A stretch of 64,000 nucleotides of DNA, taken from positions 219,364 to 283,363 of the forward strand of contig NW_002060973.1 in NCBI RefSeq assembly GCF_000150275.1, in the 5' to 3' direction. The DNA comes from Trichoplax adhaerens (Eukaryota > Placozoa > Uniplacotomia > Trichoplacea > Trichoplacidae). The position numbers and the translations under genes are program-made. Every line of letters begins with the position of its first letter. The stretch's first letter is position 1. Positions 24,701-35,930 of the stretch are shown one piece after another. Under the pieces are notes generated by a model that was not told where the DNA came from, did no database searches, and saw only the letters and a program-made list of their open reading frames with translations.

Positions 24701-27700
24701 ATCGTCACCAGGTTGTGCTGGCTCAATCTTAAGCGATTTGCTCAACATGCTTAGAGCTTCTTCATAGTTGCCTAGATGATTATAGGCACTTGCAATATTG
24801 TTATAGATTGTAGCAATATTTGGATGGTTGTCATCAAGTTGTGCTAGTGCAATTTTTAACGATCCGCTCAATGTTGATAGAGCGTCGTTATACTTGCCTT
24901 GATTGATATAGACTTGCCCAATGTTGTTATGTGTTATAGCAATACCTGGATGGTTGTCACCAAGTTGAGCTAGTTGAATCTTGAGCGATTTATTATACAT
25001 TGATATGGCCTCATCATACTTGCCTTGATGATCATTGACAAGCGCTATGTTGTTATATATTGTAGCAGTACTAGGATGATTTTCACCAAGTTGTGCCAGT
25101 TGAATAGTCAGCGATTTGTTCAATATTGACAGAGCATCATCATACTTGCCTTGATAATCATAAACTTTTCCGATGCTGCTATATGTTAAAGCAACATCAG
25201 GATGATTGTCACCAATTTGTACTATTTGAATCTTAAGCGATTTATTCAATATTGATAGAGCATCATTATACTTGCCTTGATGATAATAGACACTGGCAAT
25301 GTTGTTATACGTTGTAGCAATATTTGCATGAATGTCACCAAGTAGTGTACGTTGAATATTTAGCGATTTATTATACATAGGAAGAGCATCATCATACTTA
25401 CCTTGACTATAATAGATTTGCCCAATGTTAAAATATATCATAGCATTATCAGGATAATTGTCATCAATTGCTGCTGGTCGGTTCTTCTGTGATTTAGTGC
25501 ACATTGACAAAGCATCATCATACTTGCCTTGATGATGATAGACATTTGCAATATTAATATATGTTGTAGCAATACTTGGATGATTGTCACCAAGTTGTTC
25601 CAATTGAATCTTCAGCGATTTGTTATACATTGCCAGGGCCTCATTATACTTGCCTTGATGATTATAGATTAGTCCAATGCTGCCATATGTTGTAGCAACA
25701 TCGGGATGATTTTCACCAAGTTGTGCTTGTCTAATCTTGAGCGATTTATTATGCATGGATTGAGCATCATCATACTTGCCTTGATGATCATAGACAACTC
25801 CAATGTAGTAATATGTTGCAGCAACACTAGGGTGATTTTCACCTAGTTTTGTTAGTTCAATATCGAGCGATTTATTCAATATTGAGAGAGCGTCATCATA
25901 CTTGCCTTGATGACTATAGACTTGTCCGATGTTGCTATATGTTATAGCAACATCGGGATGCTTGTCACCAAGTTGTGCTAGCCTTATATTAAGTGATTTA
26001 TTATACATGGATAGAGCATCCTCATACTTTCCTTGATGGATATAGAAGCTTGCAAGGTTGTTATATGTTGTGGCAATACTTGGGCGATTTTCATCAGGTT
26101 GTACTGGCTGAATCTTAAGTGATTTATTATACATTGATTGAGCGTCATCATACTTGCCTTGATGATCATAGACACTTGCAATATTGCTGTATGTTGCAGC
26201 AACATCAGGATGATTATCACTAAGTAGTGGTAGTTGGATCTTTAATGATTTATTATACATTGATACAGCATCGTCATAATTGCCTTGACGATCATAGACA
26301 AGCGCAATGGCGTTGCATGTTTTAGCAATACTTGGATGATTGTCACTAAGTTGTACTTGTTGAATCTTCAGTGATTTATTAAACATTGATAGAGCGTCAT
26401 GATACTTGCCTTGATGATCATAGACACGTGCAATAGTGTTATAGGTTGTAGCAATACTTGGATGATTTTCACCAAGTTGTGCTAGTCTAATCTTTAGCGA
26501 TTTGTTATATATTGATAGAGCATCTTTATAATTGCCTTGATGATCATAGACACGAGCAATATTATTATATGTAGCAGCAATATCAGGATGGTTGTCACCA
26601 AGTTGTGTTTCCTGAATCTTAAGTGATATGTTATGCATCGATAGAGCATCATCATATTTACCTTGATGATAATAGACACTTGCGATGCTGGTATATGTTG
26701 TAGCAATACTCGGATGATTGTCACCGAATTGGGCTATTCGAATATCCAGCGATTTATTCAATGCTGACAGAGCATCTTCATATTTGCCTTGATAATCGTA
26801 GATTTGTCCAATGCTGCTATAGGTTTTAGCAACATCAGGATGATTATCACCAAGTTTTGCTCGTTGAATCTTCAATGATTTGTTTAATATCGATAGAGCA
26901 TTATCATACTTGCCTTCATGCTGATAGACACTTGCAATATTGTTGCGTGTTATTGCAATACTTGGATGGTCGTCATCAAGCTGTGCTTGTTGAATTTTGA
27001 GTGATTTGGTCAATATTGAATGAGCTTCATCATATTTGCCTTGACTACTATAGACTTGTCCAATGTTACTACTTGTTACAGCAACATCGGGATGATCGTC
27101 ACCAAGTTGTACCTGTTGAGTTGCGAGTGATTTGTTATACGTTGATAGAGCATCATCGTACTTGCCTTGATTCCAATAGACACTTGCAATGTTGTTATAT
27201 GATGCAGCAACATCAGGATGATTGTTACCAAGTTGTGCTAGTTGAATCTTGAGTGATTTGTTTAATATTAATAGAGCATCCTTATACTTGCCCTGCTGAT
27301 TATAGATAAGCGCCACATTGTTATTGATTACAGCAATATCAGGATGATCGTCATCAAGATAAGCTTGTATAATCTTCTGCGATTTATGCAATGTTGATAG
27401 ACTCTTACCATATTTACCTTGATGATAATAGGCACTTGCAATGTTGTTATATGTTGTAGCAATACTTGGATGATTATCACCAAGTTGTACTAGTTGGATG
27501 CTCAGCGATTTATTTAACATTGAAATAGCATCATCATACTTGCTTTGATGATTATAGATTTGTCCAATGCAGTTATATGTTGCAGCAATGTAAGGATGAT
27601 TATTACCAACTTGTGCTCGTCTAATCTTGAGTGATTTGTTACACATTGATAGAGCATCATTATACTTGCCTTGATGATGATAGACAGCTGCAATGCTGTT

Positions 27701-28507
27701 ATATGTTATTGCAATACTTGGATGATTGTCACCAAATTGTGTTTGTCGAATACTCAGCGATTTATTCAACATTAAGAGAGCATCTTCATACTTGCCTTGA
27801 TAATGATAGACTTGTCCAATGCTGCTATAAGTTATAGCAACATCGGGATGATTGTCACCAAGTTGTACTAATTGAATCTTTGATGATTTATCTAATATTA
27901 ATAGAGCGTCATCATACTTGCCTTGATGATAATAGACTTTTCCAATACTGTTATACGTTGTAGCAATGCTTGGATGATTTTCACCAAGTTGCACTTGTTG
28001 AATCTGGAGTGATTTGTTATACATTGATAGGGCGTCATTATACATACCTTGATCATCATAGACATTGCCAATATTAAGGTATGACTGACTAATATTGATA
28101 TCTTCACTTTCTAAGCATTTTAATTTCATTTCAAGCGATTTCTTAAAATCATCTAAAGCTCCTTTCAAATCGCCTTGCAATCGTTTATTGCACCCCTGCC
28201 TATCTAAGCACTTTGAAATTTTCACTTCGTCTTGTGATTGCTCGGCTAGTTTCTCTGCTTTTGAATTCCATTCATCGGCTTCATTCGATTTGTACTGCTT
28301 TAAATAGCAATCAGTAATGTCGAGAATAACATCGTATTCAAGCTGATGCTTATCATCATTCTTGGATATCGATTGGATTTGAGTAACAGCTTCTTTGTAA
28401 TAGAATAGCGCTTTTTCATAACTCCCTTCCTGCTGAAGTGTTAGACCTTTTTTGTAGATAGATTGGATATCGTCGATGACAGTCAATTCAGTTGACTCAT
28501 TCGCCAT
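21776..28507 (-). CDS. Giant TPR-repeat protein with C-terminal DEATH domain
   Basis: Exons (minus): 28507-23776, 23694-23632, 22038-21776; both splice sites phase 1 with GT/AG ends (GTGACT, GTAAGT donors); 5058 nt, 1685 residues. Exon 1 encodes a short N-terminal TPR part and then about 33 kinesin-light-chain-type units of 42 residues (consensus GDNHPxIATTYNNIAxVYxHQGKYDDALSMYNKSLKIQ, spoken of here in two parts: GDNHPxIATTYNNIA and VYxHQGKYDDALSMYNKSL), ending near 1515, followed by a charged helix (QLQEKERETNRSE). Exon 2 is a 21-residue polar linker. Exon 3 (about 1600-1685) is a DEATH domain: KIGTDWTRLATILDPS, then FDRAKKVLDKWYRK, then YDQLTAALQRIDRNDI. No signal peptide or membrane span, so cytoplasmic. 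By family knowledge TPRs bind partner proteins and DEATH domains assemble apoptotic or innate-immune complexes; a scaffold role is inferred. Without exons 2-3 the reading frame runs on to a stop at 23747 with no DEATH domain, so intron retention would give a DEATH-less form. Confidence 0.88.
22856..22948 (-). CDS. Possible alternative exon of the TPR-DEATH gene
   Basis: Within the last intron of the TPR-DEATH gene an open 93-nt block is flanked by AG before 22948 and GT after 22856. It would enter and leave in phase 1, the same as its neighbours, and so could be included without breaking the frame. It would add 31 residues, highly charged (YESESEDKSTNKDINKGKG), plausible as a flexible linker between TPRs and DEATH domain. 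The donor (GTTGGT) and the polypyrimidine tract are weak, so this may be chance. Confidence 0.25.
24060..28100 (-). repeat. Coding 126-bp tandem repeat (TPR array) with higher-order blocks
   Basis: The TPR units form a DNA repeat of 126 bp with only substitutions, no frame-breaking gaps, over about 4 kb. Units are not equally alike: the four units beginning DDDHPSIAITRNN (9th-12th) match in order the four beginning DDDHPSIAKIRNK (28th-31st), and units 2-4 resemble units 10-12 (IGQVYxYQGKYEDAL followed by QFGDNHPS). This indicates block duplications of several units, a source of copy-number change and of assembly error. Confidence 0.8.
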
Positions 28508-31289
28508 GTTTCAATACATAACAAGACTGAAGGCATGGAGTTCGAGAAAAAATTACCAACAATCTACAGTATTCGATGGAGATTACAACTCTATTAACTG
28601 TACGAACGATCAACTCGATAGTTCGTTTAAAGTTGTTTCATTGTCGATATATCATCCGGTAACATCAATCTAACTTATCGCAATATGATCTAGGCAACAC
28701 TAATACTGAGACAATATAGTTACAATAGTAAAGCATGATAATGGAAAGATTATCTATTTTTTTAAGTTTTGTAATCCTAAATTATTCAGTAGTTCCTAGT
28801 ACACAACATGCACTTAAATAAATAAACAATTTATGACGCTGTAGAATAGAAGTCAAGATTTCTTTCTCTATAACCTATTTAAATGCTAACTGCTGCATAA
28901 AGTTTGATAAGTCTACGTATTATCCAAGTAGAAAAATAATAGTTTTCTTGAAGTGGTAATCGTAAAGATCATGTGTTCATCACATTATCAAAGAACTGCC
29001 AAGAGTAATTAATGCTACTGGAGAATTATTATCTAGTCTTAATTGTACGGTAATTATTATCGTGGAAAACTCGCCTAAGATTATACGAGCGAAAACAACG
29101 GAGTAGAGTCGGGCCACTGTAATAAAGTACAACAAATAAAAGCACACAAGTTTACAAGATGAAAACAGGATATAAATCTCTGTTCGCCATTTTTATACCA
29201 ACTTTTCATATTTAAAAAAACATCCATCATTTTCATAGATTGATAGATCATATAATCTCACAAATCCATTTCCATAGAATCGTTAATACCGTCATAGCCG
29301 ATTAAATCTCGTATTTACTTAACTTTCCCCTTCCCTTTCCCAGTCTACTTTGGAGACGATAAACTATAGATCATAGAATCGCACGAATCCATTTCCATGG
29401 AATCGTTAATGCAAACATAGCCGATTCAATCTCGTATTTACTTAACTTTTTCCTTCCCTTTTCTAGCTTACTTTGGGGACGATAAACTATAATACTAACT
29501 TGATCCAATCAATTACCAAGTACGTTACTTTAAGCGTAGTTGAAGGCAATTAGAGATTTGATATGCGTCGGAAAAGATCTTAAGGCTTGATGATAGCAAA
29601 GAAGATCATCAGACATCAGCTTCTAGTAGGGCAAATTAGCTTGAGGCAGTTTATGACTTTGATTAGATAGTATCGATGAACAATTACAGAATTTCTACTA
29701 TAGAAAGATTTCACGATAAAAAACATTTATAACCGAAACTAAAGCGCTGATGACTAATCGAAAAGTTCAAGGGACCTTCTATCGCGAGAACATTTCTGGG
29801 TAGTATGAAAATATAGTAGCCCACCATTAAACGCGCCGAAAAGCATAAATTAAGTAAAGAGTAAAATAGCAATAAATTGCTATTTTATTATAAATTGTGT
29901 TCGTTGGGCTTTAATACTTCTCTTGCAAATATTAAAAGATATTTTAATGCATATGTATGGATAACTTGACATCAAGAACAACCATATCTACGGAATGTCT
30001 TTAAATTGCTTTTAATAATTATTTGACATTATTTCGGATGATACTCGTCTATTTATTATATTTATTAGCAGCGTGATAGTGTCTAAAAGTTTTTTCGACA
30101 CCGAGATTGCATCAAAGTCTAACCTTGATTATATGAGACGCATCCCACTATACAGGATGGAGCATTTCACTTTAGTAGCTTAAAACTTGTGGTAATTTAT
30201 CAAAACATGTTTATTTTTATGCTGTTTTTCTCTAACTTGCGTAAGTCCGTGATACATCATTCCTTCAAAATAGTCACTATTACATCAGCAGCCAAGTCTG
30301 TAAATAAGCCAGCCTTGATTACTGTTCAGTATATCTCGTTCATGAATAGCGATCTATGAAGTAAGATCATGCAGCTGGAACCATAGCCAACAATATTGAA
30401 CCAAATTAGAATGTAATGATCTTATCATCCTACAATAGCTAAGCATTTAACTTTCTTGATTGATTGTATTTGGTTACAAATTTGCATCGTAGTCATTAAT
30501 AGTGATTTAATCAAAATAGCTATGCAATATGTGTATCGTTTACGGTATATTAACTACAGCATACAGTATGACGATTTGTTGATCGTTTAGGTGACAGGCA
30601 GGTAATTAAGCTATTATGATTTATAGAATTTCTGTGATTGGCACAAATTCCCTCAGATCTCTCTTGTGAATATTTGCATTCTTCAATTTTTGCTTCGATT
30701 TGATTTATAGCGGTTATATCTGTCTTACATATGGCTACAACTACTTCTATAATAATATCGTCATGTCGTTTTATCATCAAGCCAGCTACTTTAAGATCTG
30801 AAAGAACTGGTGCAAATACTATCAGCAAAATATTACTTGTACACTAGTAATTGGCATGACTTATAACAGAATGTATTACTCAATAATTAATTAATAACAA
30901 ATTTTCATAAACATAATTAAATTATCATCTATCTTTATAGACATTGGATCCATCTAATCGTAGTACGCATAGGAATGCCCTGTTAATGATAATATTCATA
31001 GCAATGAACACCAAAATAATGGGCCATTCTATCTTAATGACGTTAAAACAACGTATCGACAAACTTATTAAATTATTATTAAGAATATATGACGTAATAA
31101 AACGACACAGTCTTCTTTAGAAATAGTTCATTACCAGTAGGGGTATAAACTTAAATGCTGTCGGTATTGTGGGTCCTGATTAATTATTCATCGATGCAGC
31201 ATTTATTAACCTATGCTAGCTCTGAAACTTATATAATCTCGCACGATCGAAATTTGTGACGTTAGCAAATACGCGAATAAATACTTAAA
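28508..31289. other. Intergenic upstream of the TPR-DEATH gene
   Basis: The first part should hold the promoter of the TPR-DEATH gene; I see no diagnostic motif. It contains the two-copy repeat at 29244-29490 and the segment 29770-30290 that resembles 20940-21345. At 30550-30828 (minus) a 92-codon open frame with a possible AG acceptor just upstream has fairly protein-like composition (DITAINQIEAKIEECKYSQE), but I cannot assign it to a family and do not call it a gene. Confidence 0.4.
29244..29490. repeat. Two-copy tandem duplication, about 123 bp each
   Basis: 29244-29366 and 29367-29490 are head-to-tail copies, about 85-90 percent alike by eye, each starting TAGATCATA and ending GATAAACTATA. 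Shared inner blocks are AATCCATTTCCATaGAATCG and ATCTCGTATTTACTTAACTT. No coding frame is kept. Confidence 0.9.
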
Positions 31290-32850
31290 GTCTTTGTACT
31301 GTCATACTGTGCTGTGTGCAAGTCTTTATCTATCTATAGTGAACACCCAAAATTCTATTAGCTTTGCTTGTACACCATACTGTGCGAAAGATCTTAATGC
31401 AAGTCAATAAAGAGTAGATGTATTCACACACTGTGTCATGCGAAATGTCTACATTTACAATACACGTACATTTATAATTATACTAGCAGCACTTGTACAC
31501 GTGCTGTGCTTAAAATCTTAATTTACCGTATAGTAAACACTTTCAGTGAAAATTGCTGTAAGTAACATTCGCAAATTATCATTCAAATCGACGTATAACA
31601 TGCTAATGATCGAATATTGCTGTGGTAGTTTCAGATAATTAACACAGCGGTCTAGTTAAGTTGTTTACTTGCTGATATCAATGATAAGTTTAAATTAGAA
31701 GAATGTCGGTACAATAAATATGCTTGGAAGAGTTCAAACAGCATTAACTTTGTAGAAGTCGATACTTTAATTCCATTATGCACTCTATAGATTACTGTAT
31801 TACAGCAGAGATATCATGAAAACGATAAAGTTTTAAGCTGACTTAGCTAATAGGTTACTATAGGCTAAACTAAAAACAGAATATTGGCGATGAAATAATA
31901 ACCCATGCTTTGCTTTATCGGATAAAACCTGTTCCTCTCAACCTTGCCTTTTGATCACAGACTATATTTACTTGCGTATCTTGATGTACGAAAATTTTTC
32001 ATATGTAACATACATTTAGGATTATATTAGCTATACACGAACAGCATGCTACGTGAAAAATCTTGATGCGCGGTGAAGATATGCTGTGCGAAAAGTATTG
32101 ATGTTCAGTACACCTAGAATGATGAATATATTAGTAGCTATACCGTAAATAGGCTTACACTATGTTATGCGAAAGGTCTTTATGTATGCATTGCACGTAT
32201 ATAATTTTATTAATTATATTATTCATTGAACTAGCGGCACTCGCATTCCATGCTGAGCTAAAAATCTTAATTGATAATGCTATATGCACTAATAATTCTG
32301 GCTGCACGTCCCATTATGCCATACAATGGGTTTTTGTGTATATTGTCAACACTCGTAGAATAATTGATATATTGGCTAGATTTCCACACGTTATGGTATG
32401 CTAAAAGTCTTCATATAAAGTGAATACTAAAAACTATAGTACACTCGCTATTCTAGCATACTAAGCCGTATAAAAAATCTCGAATTTATGTACAGTAAGC
32501 ACTTATACTAGCTGCACTCATCACTATGCTGCGCGAAATGTCTTCCTGGCGTCCTTGAAAGGTATGGTGCTTTATGCCTTCTTGCTCGATAGTAACATTA
32601 AGTATGATTCTAAATACATTTAAAGGTAGAAAAAGCTATCTATTCGTCGATAGCCATTCAAATCGACATATAAAATGCTAATTATGGACTATTGCATCTT
32701 CCATCTACTCAATGGAAATACTTGTTATGTCCTATGCGATTGCACAATGCAAACTAATCTACGTTAAGCAAATAACTCATAAGGTCCAGCCGAGCTGTTT
32801 ACATGATGATGCCAATAGCAAGCTTGAAATATCTTGAGAAGAAAAAATCG
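31290..32850. repeat. Degenerate satellite-like repeats and a duplicated block
   Basis: A motif like CTAGCNGCACTYGTACACNATGCTGTGCGAAAAGTCTT recurs at irregular spacing (cores near 31380, 31434, 31504, 32048, 32084, 32164, 32256, 32395 and 32530). The block about 31566-31690 (CATTCAAATCGACGTATAA, ATGCTAAT, later GTTGTTTACtTGcTGAT) is repeated at about 32655-32850. This looks like an old tandem array that has decayed. No gene is recognised in it. Confidence 0.6.
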
Positions 32851-33158
32851 AAACGTTTTACCATAGAGTAACATTCTCCCTTCCGCATTTTTAGTAGCCA
32901 TTTTTGCAGACTAATCTCTGCATTCTAATTGAATATTGCTAAACAATTTTTCACATTGATATTTTATTTCAGTGAAAGGTATTGAAAAGAATCGAGAAAG
33001 AAACAAGTTTGGCAAGCGAGGAACCCAATGGAAAAGCATTCGAAGAAGGGCAGCATAGAATCGCACAACAGTGGGAAAGTGGGAAATCCCCACTAGAAAC
33101 AAAAATGCTTCGACGGGGCGGTGCTTACCCCGATACGTTGGAAAGATTATGGGGAAGT

Positions 33159-33244
33159 TCTATATGTTAAGGCCATTCCCAAGACTGCTTTTGTCCCCCG
33201 TCTTACAGACAAAATCAATCTTAGGAATGGCCGTAACATATAGA
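33159..33244. repeat. Near-perfect inverted repeat, 37-bp arms, 12-base loop
   Basis: Arms 33159-33195 and 33208-33244 pair with four mismatches; the left arm starts TCTATATGTTAAGGCCATTC and the right arm is its complement read backwards. The loop is 33196-33207. Possible identities are a small foldback element or a transcribed hairpin. No transposase and no clear target-site duplication are seen next to the arms. The surrounding 32980-33170 is a little richer in G+C and has short open frames without recognisable family. Confidence 0.85.
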
Positions 33245-33884
33245 TATAGAGGTACAATGATCGCAAGTATAGTAGACCGTTAGTGCAATGTGGAGTATCG
33301 ATGCCGTCATGAGTTTAGTTCTAGGCTACGATGCAAGCAGTAATAATAGCATGGATGTTGAAAGCGTTGTAACTGTGCCTTAAGCAAGTGTTAAGTAGTA
33401 GTTAGTTGATGTTGTTAGGGAGCTTTAGATTGTGACCGTGGTTACCACGACAACACCCTCTCCACATATCGCCCAAAGCAGATTGTGCGCCTTCATGGCT
33501 AACGAGACTGAGGATGCATCCATCACCTGCGCTATCGTCTAAAGATGTCGCAATTGCAAGTGGAAGAGACGATATATAATGGAGGATTTTTAAAATCCTC
33601 ATTAAATGACAGAGAGAGGCAACAGTTGCCTATGAAATCTTGCAAAATAAAGGTAAGTTGTAGCGAAATTAAATCCTAGCTAGTGGATTAAGATATATTG
33701 ACTGTACAATTTGGAAAAATTGCCAAGGATTGATATCATTTTCTCATGCTTTTCGAGTATTTTCGCTTTGGCGCCTATTGGAAATGTTGGACGCAAGCTG
33801 TTTGTGGATGCTAGACTTGCTGGTATACTGTGTACAATCTACTGTTCCATGTAGAGTATACGGGTAGAGAGACTAGAGACTTGA

Positions 33885-34465
33885 TTTTGTCTGCCTTTGC
33901 AAACTTTATCGCGCACGGTAAAACCAAAAGACTAAAAAAACGGGAAAGAGCCTTTCTTCACCGTGTGAAAAAATTGAGACTGCTAGAAATGATGGATCAA
34001 TTTCATATGGAACTTTTATCGCATACGGTAAAACTGATGACTAAAAGAATGGGAAAGAGCCTTTCTTAACTGTGTGAAAGAATTAAGACTGATAGAAATG
34101 ATGGATCAATTCGTCTTGGAAACTTTGTGGCGTACGGTAAAACCAAAGGCTGGAAAAAAATGAGAATAGCCTTTTTTAACGGTGTGAAAAATTCAAACTG
34201 CTAGAAATGATATCAATCAGTTGCCTGCCTTTGCAAACTTTATCGCGTTCGGTAAAACCAACAACTAAAAAAATGGGAAAGAGCCTTTCTTAGCTGTGTT
34301 AAAAAATTCAGACTGCTTAGACTGCTAGAAATAATATCAATCAGTGGCCTGCCTTTGCAAACTTCATCGCGCTCGGTAAAACCAAAGCTTGAAAAATGGG
34401 AAGAAGCCTCTCTTAACTGTGTAAGAAATTTCAGACTGTTAGAAATGATATCAATCGGTGGCCAA
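33885..34465. repeat. Tandem repeat, five copies of a 109-122 bp unit
   Basis: Each unit carries TATCGCGCACGGTAAAACC (cores near 33908, 34017, 34128, 34240, 34362), then AAATGGGAAAGAGCCTTTCTTA, ACTGTGTGAAAAAATT and AGACTGCTAGAAATGATATCAA with substitutions. Unit length is not a multiple of three, and the open frame at 33830-34069 crosses unit borders, so it is treated as chance. Confidence 0.88.
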
Positions 34466-34889
34466 GTAGTAATTTAAACTATTAAATTCAACATCGATCG
34501 GCTGCCTATCTTCGTCGATAGTATTCAAATTGAAGGGAGGTATGTAATTTCACTATAGAGGGCTAGTCAGCGCTATCTTTTAGGTTAGTAGTTTCAAAAA
34601 TAAAATTTAATATTCCTTGTAAGCGATTGAACTCCATCCAACAAAGTAGAGAGTTATACTGGTAAAAAAAAATGGTCAAAGCATAGATAGATATTAGAGT
34701 AGAAGTGCGTGCGAAGTAGTTAATAGTTGACCATTAAAGATTAAATGGTCAAAGTATGGAGAGATATCGATTATAAAGCTAATGATGAATACTAATCACT
34801 GGTAGGCTTCAGCTAGGACAGGTCTTATAAAGCGGAAAGTCGGAAGAAATAAGATTCAACGATTTTATATTAAACTCTATAGTCTGCGA

Positions 34890-35930
34890 TAGTCTGCGAA
34901 TGCCTTGTAGAATCGAAATGAAGAGGAAGAAAGACGTAGAATACACTAGCATTATCTCCTATTTCCTGTTCTCTTCATATTCAATTCTACAGAGCGTCCA
35001 AGTACTCGGTAGGATTTAGTAATCTATGCTATATCAACACTCTCGGACATTTGCTTTTGCATGTTTACCTGTTAACGACAATTTGCAAATCAAAGCAGAC
35101 ATTGTTGTATTTGTACAGTCTAGTTATTGAATCTTTCATTCTCCTATTTTTCTGCCCTTTCACTTTCTATTAGTAGCCATGGACTTGATAGGATTTGGTA
35201 ATGTATCGTTGGTATAAACTATTACACTTTATAATATCTCATATTTAAATGCTATATTCTTCAATTTTTAGTCAGTCCCTTTCGTTTTTACTGCAACGCC
35301 TCATCGATTTGGTTGGATTTCATAATCTATGGTCATCTATGTTCTCGGATAAGTGCCTTTTGCGCGTATGGCTGTCTACTTTCTTATTATGTACTAGTCC
35401 CCAAAAACTCCTCGCGTTACTGATGGGTTGGTATTAATTAAATTATTAACATTAAATTCTATATTGGAGAGTACAGCCCAATTTTTGGTTGTACCATTCC
35501 AAAATTAGTCTCTAGGAGTGCAATAGTGTATATCGACTGTACTGTCCGAGAGCATAGATGTACTATAGATTACTAAATCTTTCCTAGTCAATGGATACCC
35601 AGTAGAATAAAATAAGAAGAAGATGAAGGATAAGAGAATATAACATTAAAAAAATAGACTGTACATATATAATAATGTATTAATAAGTTAGACGGCTATT
35701 TGCACAAAAAGTGAATTTTCTACTCTATAGATGCGCTGTAGAATAGAATATGAAAAGGACGGAAATTATGAGAATATACTCGTAATATTGAATTCACAAA
35801 GTAGATTGCACAAATGAAACAGTATAGGCTAAGAAGGTAGACAGCTCTTTATGCAAAGTAGAAGTCTTTGATTGAAGAAGATACCAAGTAAGCGAATAGA
35901 AACATGATATTTGCAAGGTAGGAAAAATTT
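34890..35930. repeat. Large imperfect inverted array of about 200-250 bp units
   Basis: Units before about 35440 are in one orientation and those after about 35500 in the other. Landmarks are GGATTTAGTAATCTATG followed by CTCTCGGACA (near 35011-35050, variants near 35190 and 35310) and the reverse form TGTCCGAGAGCATAGATGTA followed by GATTACTAAATCTTTCC (35545-35585). A second landmark, TGTAGAATNGAATATGAAGAGGA, occurs forward near 34908, 35605 and 35727 and reversed near 34973, 35128 and 35250. The centre is near 35450-35500. No coding capacity is recognised. Confidence 0.65.

Noticed and set aside
24060-28100. Regular repeats that might be taken for a CRISPR or satellite array
   Set aside because: The 126-bp period is the 42-residue TPR unit in one open frame of the minus strand; there are no short identical repeats with unique spacers.
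24100-28307. Many short open frames on both strands across the TPR exon
   Set aside because: They are other-frame readings of the repeat and repeat themselves with the same period.
30550-30828. 92-codon open frame on the minus strand with a possible acceptor
   Set aside because: Fairly protein-like but no family recognised and no adjoining exons found; mentioned in the intergenic entry only.
32982-33283. Two overlapping open frames on the plus strand
   Set aside because: They end in or cross the inverted repeat and have no known domain.
33830-34069. 79-codon open frame rich in Lys and Arg
   Set aside because: It crosses two units of a repeat whose length is not a multiple of three, so it is accidental.
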